This document shows, one piece after another, positions 37,027 to 46,140 of a stretch of DNA of 64,000 nucleotides. The notes under the pieces are model-generated. The model was not told the origin of the DNA and made no database searches. It saw nothing but the letters and a program-made list of their open reading frames with translations. Source of the DNA: Chloroflexota bacterium (GTDB lineage Bacteria > Chloroflexota > UBA11872 > UBA12225); contig JAUJOR010000002.1 of NCBI GenBank assembly GCA_030447525.1, forward strand, positions 343,931 through 407,930. The letters run 5' to 3'. The translations under genes and the position numbers were made by a program. Position 1 is the stretch's first letter. Each line of letters begins with the position of its first letter.

Positions 37027-37842
37027 TTAGGGCCCGTCATTGAGACGGGCGCGGACGATGATGCGGTGGGTGTCCACTCGGTAGGGGTAACAAGAGATCA
37101 GGGTACACGTCGGCTCGTCCGTGGCGTCCATCCAGCGAGCGTTCTCGAGCCGCTGGCTGTCCGTGGCCCCATCTTCCCGCACGATAGTGCGGAGCTCTAC
37201 TCGGTAGCGGTAAGCCGCCTCACCGCGATAGAGGATGATCTCGTCGCCGGTGCGGAGCTCGGGGAGGCGGCGGAAGACTTCCCCGTGCACGTCGTTGTGC
37301 CCGGCGATGACGGTATTGCCGGCCTCCCCGGCCTGCGCCCCAAACGCAAGCCGTCCGGCGGCGAAGGCCGCCGTCTCCATCTCCCCGCTTTCCAGGATTC
37401 CGACGTCGACCACAGCGGTATCGACGCCGATGCGGGGAATGACGATACGGTCGGTTGGGGGGGCGAGAGGCCTGGAGACGGGCAGCTCCACCGGCGCTAA
37501 CGGCACCTCCGGCGCCCCCTGAGGCCCCGGCGTCACCGCAGGGAGGGTCTCAGGCGTGGCCACAGGGTAGGGCGTGGGCGGGATCGCGGTGGGGGCCCGG
37601 GCAGCAAGCGTTGCCCCTGGCTCCTGGTTGCCCGGACTGGTGAGAGGGCCGCGCCACGAGCTGGCGATCAGGCGCGGGGGCAGCGGCGCCCCACCGGCCG
37701 GTGGGGAGGTCACCGGGACGGCCGGCGGCTCTCCGCGCACGGCGTCGGTGGGGCCAGCGGCGCTGGGGATGAGCCCGGTCAGCAGGAGCCAGCCAGCGAC
37801 GATGAGCACGAAGCCGCCGTAGCGTCCCAACCAGTCCCGCAT
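37027..37842 (-). CDS. Sortase (class D/E-like)
   Basis: A 271-residue membrane-anchored cysteine transpeptidase. N-terminal anchor at residues about 10-28 (GFVLIVAGWLLLTGLIPS), then a Pro/Ala-rich extracellular stalk of about 100 residues. The catalytic domain has the His in TVIAGHNDVHGEVF, the Cys in CTLISCYPYRVDTH (TLXTC-type) and the Arg in RIIVRARL. It attaches sorting-signal proteins to the wall or joins pilins. No LPXTG-type substrate gene is nearby. Convergent with the CAP-domain gene (25-base gap). Confidence 0.88.
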   Translation of the reverse strand: MRDWLGRYGGFVLIVAGWLLLTGLIPSAAGPTDAVRGEPPAVPVTSPPAGGAPLPPRLIASSWRGPLTSPGNQEPGATLAARAPTAIPPTPYPVATPETLPAVTPGPQGAPEVPLAPVELPVSRPLAPPTDRIVIPRIGVDTAVVDVGILESGEMETAAFAAGRLAFGAQAGEAGNTVIAGHNDVHGEVFRRLPELRTGDEIILYRGEAAYRYRVELRTIVREDGATDSQRLENARWMDATDEPTCTLISCYPYRVDTHRIIVRARLNDGP

Positions 37843-38012
37843 ATCACGCCCTCATAAAGCCCGGCCAGCGACCAATGCTCTCGTCAGCGGTTCCTGCAGG
37901 CTGTGTGTCAAGCTGCGCGTCGCCTCAGGAGTGCGGTGAGGAAGCGCCAGGCGCAATTCGGCGACCTCACACTCCATGTACGTTTGATGTACGTCCGTGG
38001 CCGGTCGGCGGA

Positions 38013-40835
38013 TTAGCCGGGGCGAAGCGCCCGGCGGGGGCCAGCCGCCCTCCCCTCCAGCCAGGCATCGGTCAACTGGGCAATCTCGCGCCAGGAGCAG
38101 CGCCGTTGCGTCGCCGGAGGCAAGGAGCGCAGGAAGACGGTACCGTAGCGCTTTGTCCACAACCGCGAGTCCAGGACGACGACTACCCCCCGGTCAGTGG
38201 CGCTACGAATCAGGCGGCCGAAGCCCTGTTTGAGTCGCAGCACGGCCTGGGGCAAGGCGTACTCGGTAAAGGGGTCGGCAAACTGCTCTGAGCGGGCGGC
38301 GAACACCGGGTCGTTAGGGACGCTAAACGGGAGCTTGACGATCACCAGGCAGCTTAACGCGTCGCCGACGACGTCTATCCCCTCCCAGAAGCTGCTCGTG
38401 CCAAGGAGCACTGTACGTGGTGCATCGCGGAAACGCTCCAGGAGCTGCTGCCTCGTCCCATCTAAGCCCTGGCCGAGCATGGTCAGCCGGTGCAGGCGCG
38501 GTCGCAAGTGCTCGTGGGCAGCGCGCAAGGCGGCGTGGGACGTGAACAGCACCAGCGTCCGGCCGCCGGTGGCCTCGCAGATGGCCTCCAGGGCCTGATG
38601 AGCCGCCGCCGGAAAGGCCCTATCGCTGGGATCGGGCAGGTCAGACGGGACGCACAACAAGGCCTGGGCGGCGTAATCAAAGGGCGACGGCACGGCCAGG
38701 GTGAAGGTGCTCGGCGTCAGCCCCAGGCGCTCGCGCAGGTAGCGGAAGCTCCCTCCGACCTGGGCAGTCGCAGTCGTCAAGACGACACAGTCCTTTTGCG
38801 CAAACAAGTGCTGTTGTAAGAGCTGGCCCACATCCAGGGGCGCGGCGTGGAGGGTAACCCCCCGCTCCCGATCCGTGATCCAGTAGATCTGGTCGTCGCT
38901 GGGCGATGAAACGATGGCCGAGAGGGCGATCTGTACCTCGGCGAGCTGTCGCTGCACCGTGGTCAGGTCAGCCAGGGCGTCGTCCACCGCCTCTGACGAG
39001 CCCGCGAACGGCTCGAGAGCGTCCGCTATCCGAGCGAGGGCCGTCTGGAGCGTCCCCAGCGCCTCGTCGGCTCCGTTCCACGCCACCTCTACCGGTGCCC
39101 ACCCAGCGGTCCCGCGCACGGCCGGCGTCAGACGCACGTCGCGCTCTGCCAGTGGCCCTGCCCCCAAGACGGGCCCTCGCCCCGGCGCGCCCCAGCGCTC
39201 CCCAGCGGCCCCACGCTCGGCGAGAATGCCGGTCTGGGTGGCACGGAGAAAGCCGCTGATGCTGGCGAAGAACTCCCCCATGGCCCGCCGGACATTCTCG
39301 GCGCCATCGTGGGCCGGCTGGGTCAGCTCACCCGCCTGGCTGCGCATGGGCGTCCCGCCGGCGGAGATCAACGTTGCCTGGACGCGGGCGACCAGGCCGG
39401 CGTAGCGGCCCGGCCCTTGCTGCTGGCTGAGGGCGGCGAGCGAGCTTAGCAGCTCCTGCTGATCAATGTTCGCCCCCAGTTGCCGCGTGGCCACTTCTTC
39501 CAGATGGTGGGCCTCGTCGACCACCAGGTCGGCGTATTCCGGGAGCACCTTGCTCTCCAGGGCCTGGTCGGCCAGTAGGAGGGCGTGGTTGACCACCACG
39601 ATGTGCGCCCCTTCGGCCCGACGACGGGCGCGGGAGAGAAAGCAGCGCCCAACGCGATGGTCGCGGCAAAGCTTCGGCGTGCAATGCAGGGCATCCGCGG
39701 CCAGGGTCGTCGCCCAGCGCACCGCCTCCCGTTCGTCCAGGGCCAGCTCGCTCCGGTCTCCGGTCTCCGTTAGCGGGAGCCACAGGAGGGTCTTGGCCGC
39801 CAGGAGCCGGTCAGCATCGCTTTGCAGCCCTTCACGCAGAAAGCTGCGCCAGCGCCGCAAGCAGAGGTAGTTGGCGCGTCCCTTCAGCACCGTGGCCTGG
39901 AAGGGAACGGCTCGCGCCGAGTCCGCCATTGCCCGGCGCAGCAGAGGGATGTCTTTGGCGTAGAGCTGTTCCTGAAGGTTGATGGTGTTGGTGGAGACGA
40001 TCACGCGCCGCCCGTTGGCCACGGCGTAGGTCGCCGCTGGGAGGAGGTAGGCCAGGGACTTTCCCGTTCCGGTACCGGCCTCTACGATCAAGTGCAAACG
40101 GTCGCTGAGGGCCTTGGCCACCGCGCGGGCCATCTTCACCTGGCCCGGGCGAGCCTCGTACTCGGAAAAGGCGCTCGAGAGCGGGCCCCCGGGCGCGAAG
40201 AAGGCCTGCACCCCTTGCTGGTTGACGCTCGTGCGCGTGCGCGACGGCTGCAAGACCGGCGGGGGGGCCCCATCTACACCCTCTATCTCACCGGCCCGGG
40301 GTCCGGTCGGTGAAGGCCCTCCATGCGGCCGGCTCGACGCCCCATCTAGGCCCCCCGCCTCCCCGACAAGCGCCATCTCCAGCTCGTGCACCGCGCCGGC
40401 CCGGCCGCCGGGACCGGAGTCCGCGAAGGCGCGCCGGGCTTGCTCGCGGAACGCCCCTTCCACGATCCGCCCTTCCGGGAGCCGAGACCCGGAGAAGATG
40501 CGTGCGAGGGACTGTAGCGTGGGCAGATCGAGGCGCCGCAGGCGCTCCAGACAGGCATTGACGATGGCTTCCGCCTCCCGCTGTTGACCGGCCGGGTCGC
40601 CTGGCTCCACCGGCGGGAGCGGAAGCTCGAGGGCCCGGGCGAGCTTGCCGCGCTCCCCGACGCTGAGTCCCGGCACCAGCAGGGCGGCCAGTCGCCAGTG
40701 ATCCAGGCCATCGGACAACACTGCACCGGGACCGCCGGCAATGAGGGACGCCGGCCCGGAGCCCCCGACCAAGGGGGGTGGCGCGGGTGCTCCCCTGCGG
40801 GCCGCAGACTGCCCGGCACGTGCCCGGGGCGTCAT
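38013..40835 (-). CDS. DinG/XPD-like ATP-dependent helicase
   Basis: A 940-residue superfamily 2 helicase with iron-sulphur cluster features. After about 220 residues of low-complexity N-terminus come motif I VEAGTGTGKSLAYLLPA, the cysteine set (NYLCLRRW; CTPKLCRDHRVGRC), motif II LVVDEAHHLEEVATR, and C-terminal motifs LVLFTSHAALRAAHEHL, LLGTSSFWEGIDVVGD and LKQGFGRLIRSATDRGVVVV. DinG unwinds D-loops, R-loops and 5'-tailed DNA. The N-terminal exonuclease domain of Firmicutes DinG is absent. ATG 40835 overlaps the rdgB stop (ATGA). The 170-base gap to the sortase (37843-38012) contains the direct repeat ATGTACGT twice but no gene. Confidence 0.88.
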   Translation of the reverse strand: MTPRARAGQSAARRGAPAPPPLVGGSGPASLIAGGPGAVLSDGLDHWRLAALLVPGLSVGERGKLARALELPLPPVEPGDPAGQQREAEAIVNACLERLRRLDLPTLQSLARIFSGSRLPEGRIVEGAFREQARRAFADSGPGGRAGAVHELEMALVGEAGGLDGASSRPHGGPSPTGPRAGEIEGVDGAPPPVLQPSRTRTSVNQQGVQAFFAPGGPLSSAFSEYEARPGQVKMARAVAKALSDRLHLIVEAGTGTGKSLAYLLPAATYAVANGRRVIVSTNTINLQEQLYAKDIPLLRRAMADSARAVPFQATVLKGRANYLCLRRWRSFLREGLQSDADRLLAAKTLLWLPLTETGDRSELALDEREAVRWATTLAADALHCTPKLCRDHRVGRCFLSRARRRAEGAHIVVVNHALLLADQALESKVLPEYADLVVDEAHHLEEVATRQLGANIDQQELLSSLAALSQQQGPGRYAGLVARVQATLISAGGTPMRSQAGELTQPAHDGAENVRRAMGEFFASISGFLRATQTGILAERGAAGERWGAPGRGPVLGAGPLAERDVRLTPAVRGTAGWAPVEVAWNGADEALGTLQTALARIADALEPFAGSSEAVDDALADLTTVQRQLAEVQIALSAIVSSPSDDQIYWITDRERGVTLHAAPLDVGQLLQQHLFAQKDCVVLTTATAQVGGSFRYLRERLGLTPSTFTLAVPSPFDYAAQALLCVPSDLPDPSDRAFPAAAHQALEAICEATGGRTLVLFTSHAALRAAHEHLRPRLHRLTMLGQGLDGTRQQLLERFRDAPRTVLLGTSSFWEGIDVVGDALSCLVIVKLPFSVPNDPVFAARSEQFADPFTEYALPQAVLRLKQGFGRLIRSATDRGVVVVLDSRLWTKRYGTVFLRSLPPATQRRCSWREIAQLTDAWLEGRAAGPRRALRPG

Positions 40836-41503
40836 CGGCGCGCCGGACTGGCCCCGACGAGCCACTGTTCCAGGAGGCGACGGGCGGCTGCACCCGCCCG
40901 CCCGCGGTGGCTGACGGCGTGCTTCTCTGCCGACGTCAGCTCGGCCATTGTCTGGCCGCGATGGGGGAGCAGGAAGATGGGATCGTATCCGAAGCCGTTC
41001 TCTCCCCGAGGGGCTGGGGCAATGATCCCCTCGCAGGTCCCCTCCACTGTGCCGATCAACCCGACGGGGGCGAGGCTCCCGTTTGCCCCGCCGGGGCCGC
41101 GACCCGGTGCCCCTGGCTTACCCGGCGCCGCCAGGGCCATAACACAGCGGAAGCGGGCTGTGCGCCTGGCGAGTGGCACGTCCCGCAGCCGATCCAGCAC
41201 CAGGGCGATGCGGTCGGCGTCGCTCGCATGGGGGCCGGCATAGCGCCGGGAGCGTACGCCGGGCTCACCACCCAGGGCGTCGATCTCCAGGCCGGAGTCG
41301 TCGGCCAGGGCAGGCCGGCCTCCGGCACGGGCAAACGCCTCGGCCTTGAGGATGGCGTTCTCCCTGAAGGTTTCCCCCGTCTCTTCCACGTCCAGGTCAA
41401 GTCCAGCGTCCCCGGGAGCCACAAGGGTCACCGAGAGGCCGGAAAAGATGGCCATCAGCTCTGCGAGCTTCTTCTGGCTCGTGGTCGCCAGGAGCAACTC
41501 CAT
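40832..41503 (-). CDS. rdgB: Non-canonical purine NTP pyrophosphatase (RdgB/HAM1)
   Basis: A 223-residue ITPase/XTPase cleansing the nucleotide pool. Seen: LLLATTSQKKLAELMAIF, ETGETFRENAILKAEAFARA, LADDSGLEIDALGGEPGVRS with the catalytic Asp, and FGYDPIFLLPHRGQTMAELT. Coupled to the helicase gene by ATGA. ATG 41503 starts the domain directly. Confidence 0.95.
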   Translation of the reverse strand: MELLLATTSQKKLAELMAIFSGLSVTLVAPGDAGLDLDVEETGETFRENAILKAEAFARAGGRPALADDSGLEIDALGGEPGVRSRRYAGPHASDADRIALVLDRLRDVPLARRTARFRCVMALAAPGKPGAPGRGPGGANGSLAPVGLIGTVEGTCEGIIAPAPRGENGFGYDPIFLLPHRGQTMAELTSAEKHAVSHRGRAGAAARRLLEQWLVGASPARR

Positions 41504-41542
41504 CCCAGAAATCCTACCAGCCGGCAGGCGTTCCGGCCGGCG

Positions 41543-42394
41543 TTACGGCAGGCCCAGCAAGCGCGCGGCGTTCCCGCCACAGACGGCCTCCCGTAACGGG
41601 GCGGGGAGCTGCGCCGCATCTGCCCAGTCCAGCATGCGTCCCTGGCCAATAACCGGGTAATCAGAGCCGAACAGCAGTCGATCAGGCGTGATGGCCCCCG
41701 CCAGCGCCAGGGCGGATGGCTCGTAAAGGTAGGCCGCCGCCCCGGTGTCATAGTAGAGGCGGCCGGCCTGGCGCCGCACGTCCGGCATCAGCTCGTAGAA
41801 GGGCAAGCCCCCTCCCAGGTGGGCGCAGACGATGGGCAGCTCCGGCGCCACGTCGGCTGCCAGCCGTGCCAGGGCCAGCAGCCGGTCGGGCGTCGTGCTC
41901 CCTTTGCCGGCGTAGCGCCGGCCAACGGGCTCGCTGCTATGTAGGCACAACACCAGCCCCAGGGCGGCGCAGGCCTCTAGGAGTGGACCCATGACGTGGC
42001 GGTCGTCAGGGGAAAATCCCTGGCCGTCGGGGAACAGCTCCCCCACGCCGCGGCAGCCGAGCCTGGCGACGCGCTCCAACTCGGCCACGGCCGCGGCGCC
42101 CGCCGCCGGCTGCACGCTGCAGAAGGGGAGAACGCGCCCCGGGTAGCGACGCGCCGCGTCCAGCACACAGTCGTTCTGCTCGACGCACAGGGCCTGATCT
42201 GCCCAGCCGAAGCTGAGGGCGATGGCCACGTCCACGCCGGTCGTCTCCATCGTGCTCAGCAATCGCTGGGGAGACGCAAGGCGTCGTGAGCCCGGCGGGT
42301 GCAGCTGGCCGAACCAGGAGTCGCGCTCGGCAAAGGCCTGCCGCCCCTGGAGCACGGCGTCGGAGAAGACGTGCGTGTGGGCGTCCACGATCAC
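41543..42394 (-). CDS. Amidohydrolase-2 family (ACMSD-like) metal-dependent hydrolase
   Basis: A 283-residue TIM-barrel protein. Metal ligands: DAHTHVF at the N-terminus, His in LVLCLHSSEP, His in VCAHLGGGLP and Asp in LLFGSDYPVIG, matching the order in amidohydrolase-related decarboxylases and hydrolases. The substrate cannot be told. It begins with GTG (42394), 39 bases upstream of rdgB, so it may be the first gene of an amidohydrolase-rdgB-helicase unit. Confidence 0.85.
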   Translation of the reverse strand: MIVDAHTHVFSDAVLQGRQAFAERDSWFGQLHPPGSRRLASPQRLLSTMETTGVDVAIALSFGWADQALCVEQNDCVLDAARRYPGRVLPFCSVQPAAGAAAVAELERVARLGCRGVGELFPDGQGFSPDDRHVMGPLLEACAALGLVLCLHSSEPVGRRYAGKGSTTPDRLLALARLAADVAPELPIVCAHLGGGLPFYELMPDVRRQAGRLYYDTGAAAYLYEPSALALAGAITPDRLLFGSDYPVIGQGRMLDWADAAQLPAPLREAVCGGNAARLLGLP

Positions 42395-42547
42395 AGGGCA
42401 CAGGATAGCCTTTGCCAGGATCTCCCTCTAGCCTCGAGGGGGCGTACGTACAGGTCGCTGCCATATTGGGTACACCTCTGGTTACACCCGACCCAGGAAG
42501 CAGCTACACCCAGTGGTGTGGTGGACGACGACGCGGCCAGTGGACCG

Positions 42548-42553
42548 TAGAAT
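42548..42553 (+). promoter_or_regulatory. -10 box for a predicted leaderless hemW transcript
   Basis: TAGAAT at 42548-42553 is 6 bases before the GTG start at 42560, with no fitting -35 and no ribosome binding site. Confidence 0.42.
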
Positions 42554-42559
42554 TGACTC

Positions 42560-43738
42560 GTGAGCGCAGCGCCTGAGGGGGACAGCGTGCGTCCCTGGAG
42601 CACCCCACGGGCGGCCTACCTGCACATCCCCTTTTGTCGCACCAAGTGCCTTTATTGCGACTTCAACACCTACGCCGGCAAAGACCGGCTGATCGGGGAG
42701 TACGTCGCCGCCTTGATCTCGGAGATAGAGCGGCGCGCGGGGGAGGCGGGCAAGGAGCCGCTGCAGACCGTCTACTTCGGCGGGGGCACGCCCTCCCTGC
42801 TCCCCTTGACCGCCGTGCGCCGCCTCCTGATTGCCCTGGCGAGGGCCTGCGACGTCGCCCCGGACGCCGAGATCACCCTGGAGGTCAACCCCGGCACGTT
42901 TGGGCGTCACTACCTGGAGGGCCTGCGCGCCCTGGGCGTCAGCCGGCTCAGCCTCGGCGTGCAGAGCCTGGACGACGAGACCCTGCGCCGACTTGCCCGC
43001 ACACATGACGCCGCCGGGGCCATCGCTGCCGTGGGCCTGGCGCGTGACGCCGGCATCCGATCGATCAATCTGGACTTGATCTACGGGCTCCCCTGGCAAA
43101 CCGTGACCGACTGGCGCGAGCATCTCCGGCGGGCCCTGGAGACGGGGCCCGACCACGTCAGCCTCTATGCCCTCATGATCGAGGAAGGGACGCCCTTGTC
43201 CACCCTCGTGGCCAGGGGGCGGTGGTCTGTCCCGGACGACGACGCCGTCGCCGACATGTACGAGGCGGCGCTCCCGGTCCTGGAGGGCGCCGGACTCCTG
43301 CACTACGAGGTCTCCAACTGGGCCCGGCCCGGTCACGCCTCACAACACAATCTGACGTACTGGCGCAACGAGGCCTACCTCGGCTTTGGAGCCGGGGCCC
43401 ACTCCTACGTCGGCGGGCGGCGCTTCTGGAACGTGAAGCCCATCGAGGGCTACATCCGGCGCGTCGCCCGGCGTGCCGATCTGGTTGGGGGTGAAGAACT
43501 ACTGGCCCCGGATGCCCAGCTGGGCGAGACGGCCGTGCTGGCCCTGCGCCTGCGCCAGGAAGGGATCGACTTCCGGCGCTTCGCCGAGCGCTTTGGCGTC
43601 CATCCGCTGGGCCGCTGGGGGCCGGCGCTGGAGGAGCTGGCGGGGTCTGGGCTCCTGACCGTGGGCGGGGAGCGAGCCACCCTGACCGACGCCGGCCTGC
43701 TTGTCTCCAATGAGATCGGGACGCGCTTCCTCCCTTGA
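42560..43738 (+). CDS. hemW: Radical SAM haem chaperone HemW (oxygen-independent coproporphyrinogen oxidase-like)
   Basis: A 392-residue radical SAM protein. The 4Fe-4S motif is in YLHIPFCRTKCLYCDFNTYA (CX3CX2C). It continues with TVYFGGGTPSLLPL, SLGVQSLDDETLRRLARTH and DLIYGLPWQTVTDW, then LHYEVSNWARPGHASQHNLT and YLGFGAGAHSYVGGRRFWN. HemW transfers haem to respiratory proteins; many homologues are mis-annotated as coproporphyrinogen oxidase HemN. The HemN-specific N-terminal region is absent, which favours HemW. Confidence 0.92.
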   Translation: MSAAPEGDSVRPWSTPRAAYLHIPFCRTKCLYCDFNTYAGKDRLIGEYVAALISEIERRAGEAGKEPLQTVYFGGGTPSLLPLTAVRRLLIALARACDVAPDAEITLEVNPGTFGRHYLEGLRALGVSRLSLGVQSLDDETLRRLARTHDAAGAIAAVGLARDAGIRSINLDLIYGLPWQTVTDWREHLRRALETGPDHVSLYALMIEEGTPLSTLVARGRWSVPDDDAVADMYEAALPVLEGAGLLHYEVSNWARPGHASQHNLTYWRNEAYLGFGAGAHSYVGGRRFWNVKPIEGYIRRVARRADLVGGEELLAPDAQLGETAVLALRLRQEGIDFRRFAERFGVHPLGRWGPALEELAGSGLLTVGGERATLTDAGLLVSNEIGTRFLP

Positions 43739-43799
43739 AGACCCCCGCCGCCCGGCACCTGGCCCTGCAAGGGAGTGGTGGACTGCCCTCACACGCCGT

Positions 43800-43862
43800 G
43801 AGCAAGGCAGGTTAGGCCTTGAGCAAGGCAGGTTAGGCCTTGAGCAAGACAGGTTAGACCTC
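43800..43862. repeat. Tandem 21-base repeat, three copies, covering a stop codon
   Basis: The unit GAGCAAGGCAGGTTAGGCCTT occurs at 43800-43820 and 43821-43841, with a diverged third copy at 43842-43862. The third copy contains the TAA stop of the minus-strand prenyl synthase, so the duplications lie immediately beyond that gene's end. Confidence 0.88.
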
Positions 43863-44957
43863 GCGAGTCTCCAGCTGGACCGTCAGGGCGGTGAGGGCGT
43901 CGCGCGCCGGGGACGGCAGGAGGTGGTCAAGCTGCTCGCGCGCCGTAACCGAGTACCGGCCGATCATGTGCTCACAGTAGCGCCGGGCGCCGCTGCGGTC
44001 GAGCGCCCGCAGCGCCCGGGCGACGTCGTCCTCACCGGGGGAGTCAGCGGCGAACAGGGCGCGTAGGGCAGCTGCGTCTTCTGCCTCGGCCCGGCTCAGG
44101 GCGTAGAGGGTCGGCAGCGTCTTTTTCTTGCGGTACAGGTCGCCGGCCGGCTTGCCGGTGGTCTCCGAGCGCCCCCAGATTCCCAGGATGTCGTCGCGGA
44201 TCTGAAATCCCAGCCCCAGCTGATGGCCGTACTGCGCCAGGGCCCCCGTGCGCGTGACGTCGCTCCCGGCGATGAGCGCCCCGGCAACCGTGGAGCAGCT
44301 GAGGAGGGAGGCCGACTTGCGGGCGATCATGTCCAGGTACTCAGCGGGGGAAACGTCGTCTCGGCGCTCAAAGGAAAGGTCCAGGTGCTGACCCTCGGTG
44401 ATGCACAAGCTGGTCTCCGCCAGCTGGCCCACCAGGCGGAGCACCGTGGAGGGCGAGACGCCCTGCTCCGCGAGCGGGAGCAAGGCAAGATAGGCCAGGA
44501 CGTGCATCCCATCGCCGACGTTGATCCCCTGGGCCTGCCCCCATAGGGACCACACCGTGGGACGGTGGTGACGCACGGCGTCGTTGTCCTCGATGTCGTC
44601 ATGGATGAGGGAAAAATTGTGCAGCAGCTCGAGGGCCACAGCGGCCGGCATGGCCTGGACCGTGGCGGCGCCGCAGGCTTCGGCGGCCAGGAGGCAGAGC
44701 AGAGGGCGCAAGCGCTTGCCGGTAGGGGCCTCGGCCGGCGCCAGGTGCTCGTCGAGCCAGCCCAGGTGATAACGCATCATGCCGTAGTGGGCGGCCGCCG
44801 GTGCCGCCACCCGGTTGACGTCCGCGGCGCCGGCGTCAGCGGCGCGCGGGATGTACTCCGGCGCGCCGGCAGCGCCACGGCTCAAGTAGTCCTGCAGCGC
44901 AGCCTCCAAGGGGGGAAGGAGGCGCCGCCGGGCGACTGTCAGGCTGGAAGCGTCCAC
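43854..44957 (-). CDS. Polyprenyl (geranylgeranyl/farnesyl-type) diphosphate synthase
   Basis: A 367-residue trans-isoprenyl diphosphate synthase. First Asp-rich motif in LLHNFSLIHDDIEDNDAVRH; second in LGLGFQIRDDILGIWG; also GKRLRPLLCLLAAEACGA. It extends isoprenoids for quinones, carotenoids or membrane lipids; chain length cannot be read from sequence by eye. The N-terminal about 60 residues are atypical, and the start (44957) is not certain. No other isoprenoid gene is adjacent. Confidence 0.92.
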   Translation of the reverse strand: MDASSLTVARRRLLPPLEAALQDYLSRGAAGAPEYIPRAADAGAADVNRVAAPAAAHYGMMRYHLGWLDEHLAPAEAPTGKRLRPLLCLLAAEACGAATVQAMPAAVALELLHNFSLIHDDIEDNDAVRHHRPTVWSLWGQAQGINVGDGMHVLAYLALLPLAEQGVSPSTVLRLVGQLAETSLCITEGQHLDLSFERRDDVSPAEYLDMIARKSASLLSCSTVAGALIAGSDVTRTGALAQYGHQLGLGFQIRDDILGIWGRSETTGKPAGDLYRKKKTLPTLYALSRAEAEDAAALRALFAADSPGEDDVARALRALDRSGARRYCEHMIGRYSVTAREQLDHLLPSPARDALTALTVQLETREV

Positions 44958-45026
44958 CCCATCTCCCGAACAAAGCGGGCGGCCGGCGCGGTCACCACGG
45001 GGGCTTCCACGTCTGCGCCAGGCGAG

Positions 45027-46004
45027 CTACCCGGTGGCCTCCGGGGCCGCACCGCCCCCCGCGACCTCCGAACTGCCGCCTGCGCCCAGCACCTCCTCTA
45101 GGATCCGCCGGAAGTCCGGGCCCAGATCAGGGCGGTCCAGGGCCAGCTCCACGGTGGCTCTCAGGTAGCCCAACTTGGTGCCGCAGTCAAAGCGCCTGCC
45201 GGTGTACTCGTAAGCGTAGATGGGACGCTGCTGGAGCAGGGCCTTCAGCCCGTCCGTTAGCTGGATCTCGCCCCCTGCCCCGGTCCCCGTTTGCTCCAGC
45301 GTGCCAAAGATCTCCGGGGTGAGGACGTACCGACCCATGATGGCCAGGTCTGATGGGGCTGCCTCCAGCTTGGGCTTTTCCACCATGTCCAACACCTGGT
45401 AGAGCCTCGGCTCCACCTCTTTGACCGCCAGCACGCCGTAGCGCGAGACGTCCTGGTGGGGCACCCGCTCCACGGCGATCACTGGGCTCCGAAAGCGAGC
45501 AAAGACGCGGAGCAGCTGGCGCATGCATGGGTCGTCTCCGCCCTCGAAGATGTCGTCAGGGAGAAAGACAGCGAAGGGCTCGTCCCCGACAATGGCCTTC
45601 GTCAACAGCACGGCGTGTCCCAGTCCCAGGGGGCGCTGCTGCCGTAGAGAGCAGATCTGGGCCATACCGGCGATGCGCCTCAGCTGGTCCAGGGTCTGCG
45701 TGTCCCCCTTTAGCTCCAGGAGCCGCTCTAGCTCCGGACTGGCATCGAAGTGGTCTTCGATAGACCCCTTCCTGGCGGCCGTGACCAGGATCATCTGGGT
45801 CAGGCCGGCGGCCACGGCCTCTTCGACGCCATACTGAATCACCGGCTTGTCGACGACGTTGATCATCTCCTTGGGCTGCGCCTTTGTCGCCGGGAGCATG
45901 CGCGTCCCCAGCCCGGCGGCCGGAAACACGGCCTTGCGGGCGCCGCTGCGCCCTACGTCCCCCGACAACCCGGCGGCCGGACGTCCTCCGTTCTGCATCG
46001 CCAT
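45027..46004 (-). CDS. galU: UTP-glucose-1-phosphate uridylyltransferase
   Basis: A 325-residue nucleotidyltransferase making UDP-glucose. Seen: KAVFPAAGLGTRMLPATKAQ with KEMINVVDKPVIQYGVEEAV, LGLGHAVLLTK, FAVFLPDDIFEGG and GRRFDCGTKLGYLRATVE. ATG 46004 begins 29 residues before the nucleotide loop. The frame is open far upstream, but that part reads as non-coding and overlaps thpR. UDP-glucose feeds the glycosyltransferases and links to galK (57.6 kb). A TATACT on the minus strand (46097-46092) may be its -10. Confidence 0.92.
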   Translation of the reverse strand: MAMQNGGRPAAGLSGDVGRSGARKAVFPAAGLGTRMLPATKAQPKEMINVVDKPVIQYGVEEAVAAGLTQMILVTAARKGSIEDHFDASPELERLLELKGDTQTLDQLRRIAGMAQICSLRQQRPLGLGHAVLLTKAIVGDEPFAVFLPDDIFEGGDDPCMRQLLRVFARFRSPVIAVERVPHQDVSRYGVLAVKEVEPRLYQVLDMVEKPKLEAAPSDLAIMGRYVLTPEIFGTLEQTGTGAGGEIQLTDGLKALLQQRPIYAYEYTGRRFDCGTKLGYLRATVELALDRPDLGPDFRRILEEVLGAGGSSEVAGGGAAPEATG

Positions 46005-46140
46005 GGCCAGGCGGATCCCCCTTTGGCAGGCTCGGTGCGGTCGGGGGCGCCCCGCGGCACGTGGCGGGGGCGCCCATGAGACCAGCAGGGCAGTATACAC
46101 TTGACGCGGGCGCCGGACGGAAGGCACCTCCCCCCAGATC

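Noticed and set aside
43800..43862. CRISPR-like repeat array
   Set aside because: Three directly adjacent copies without spacers, and no cas genes in the window. It is a simple tandem repeat.
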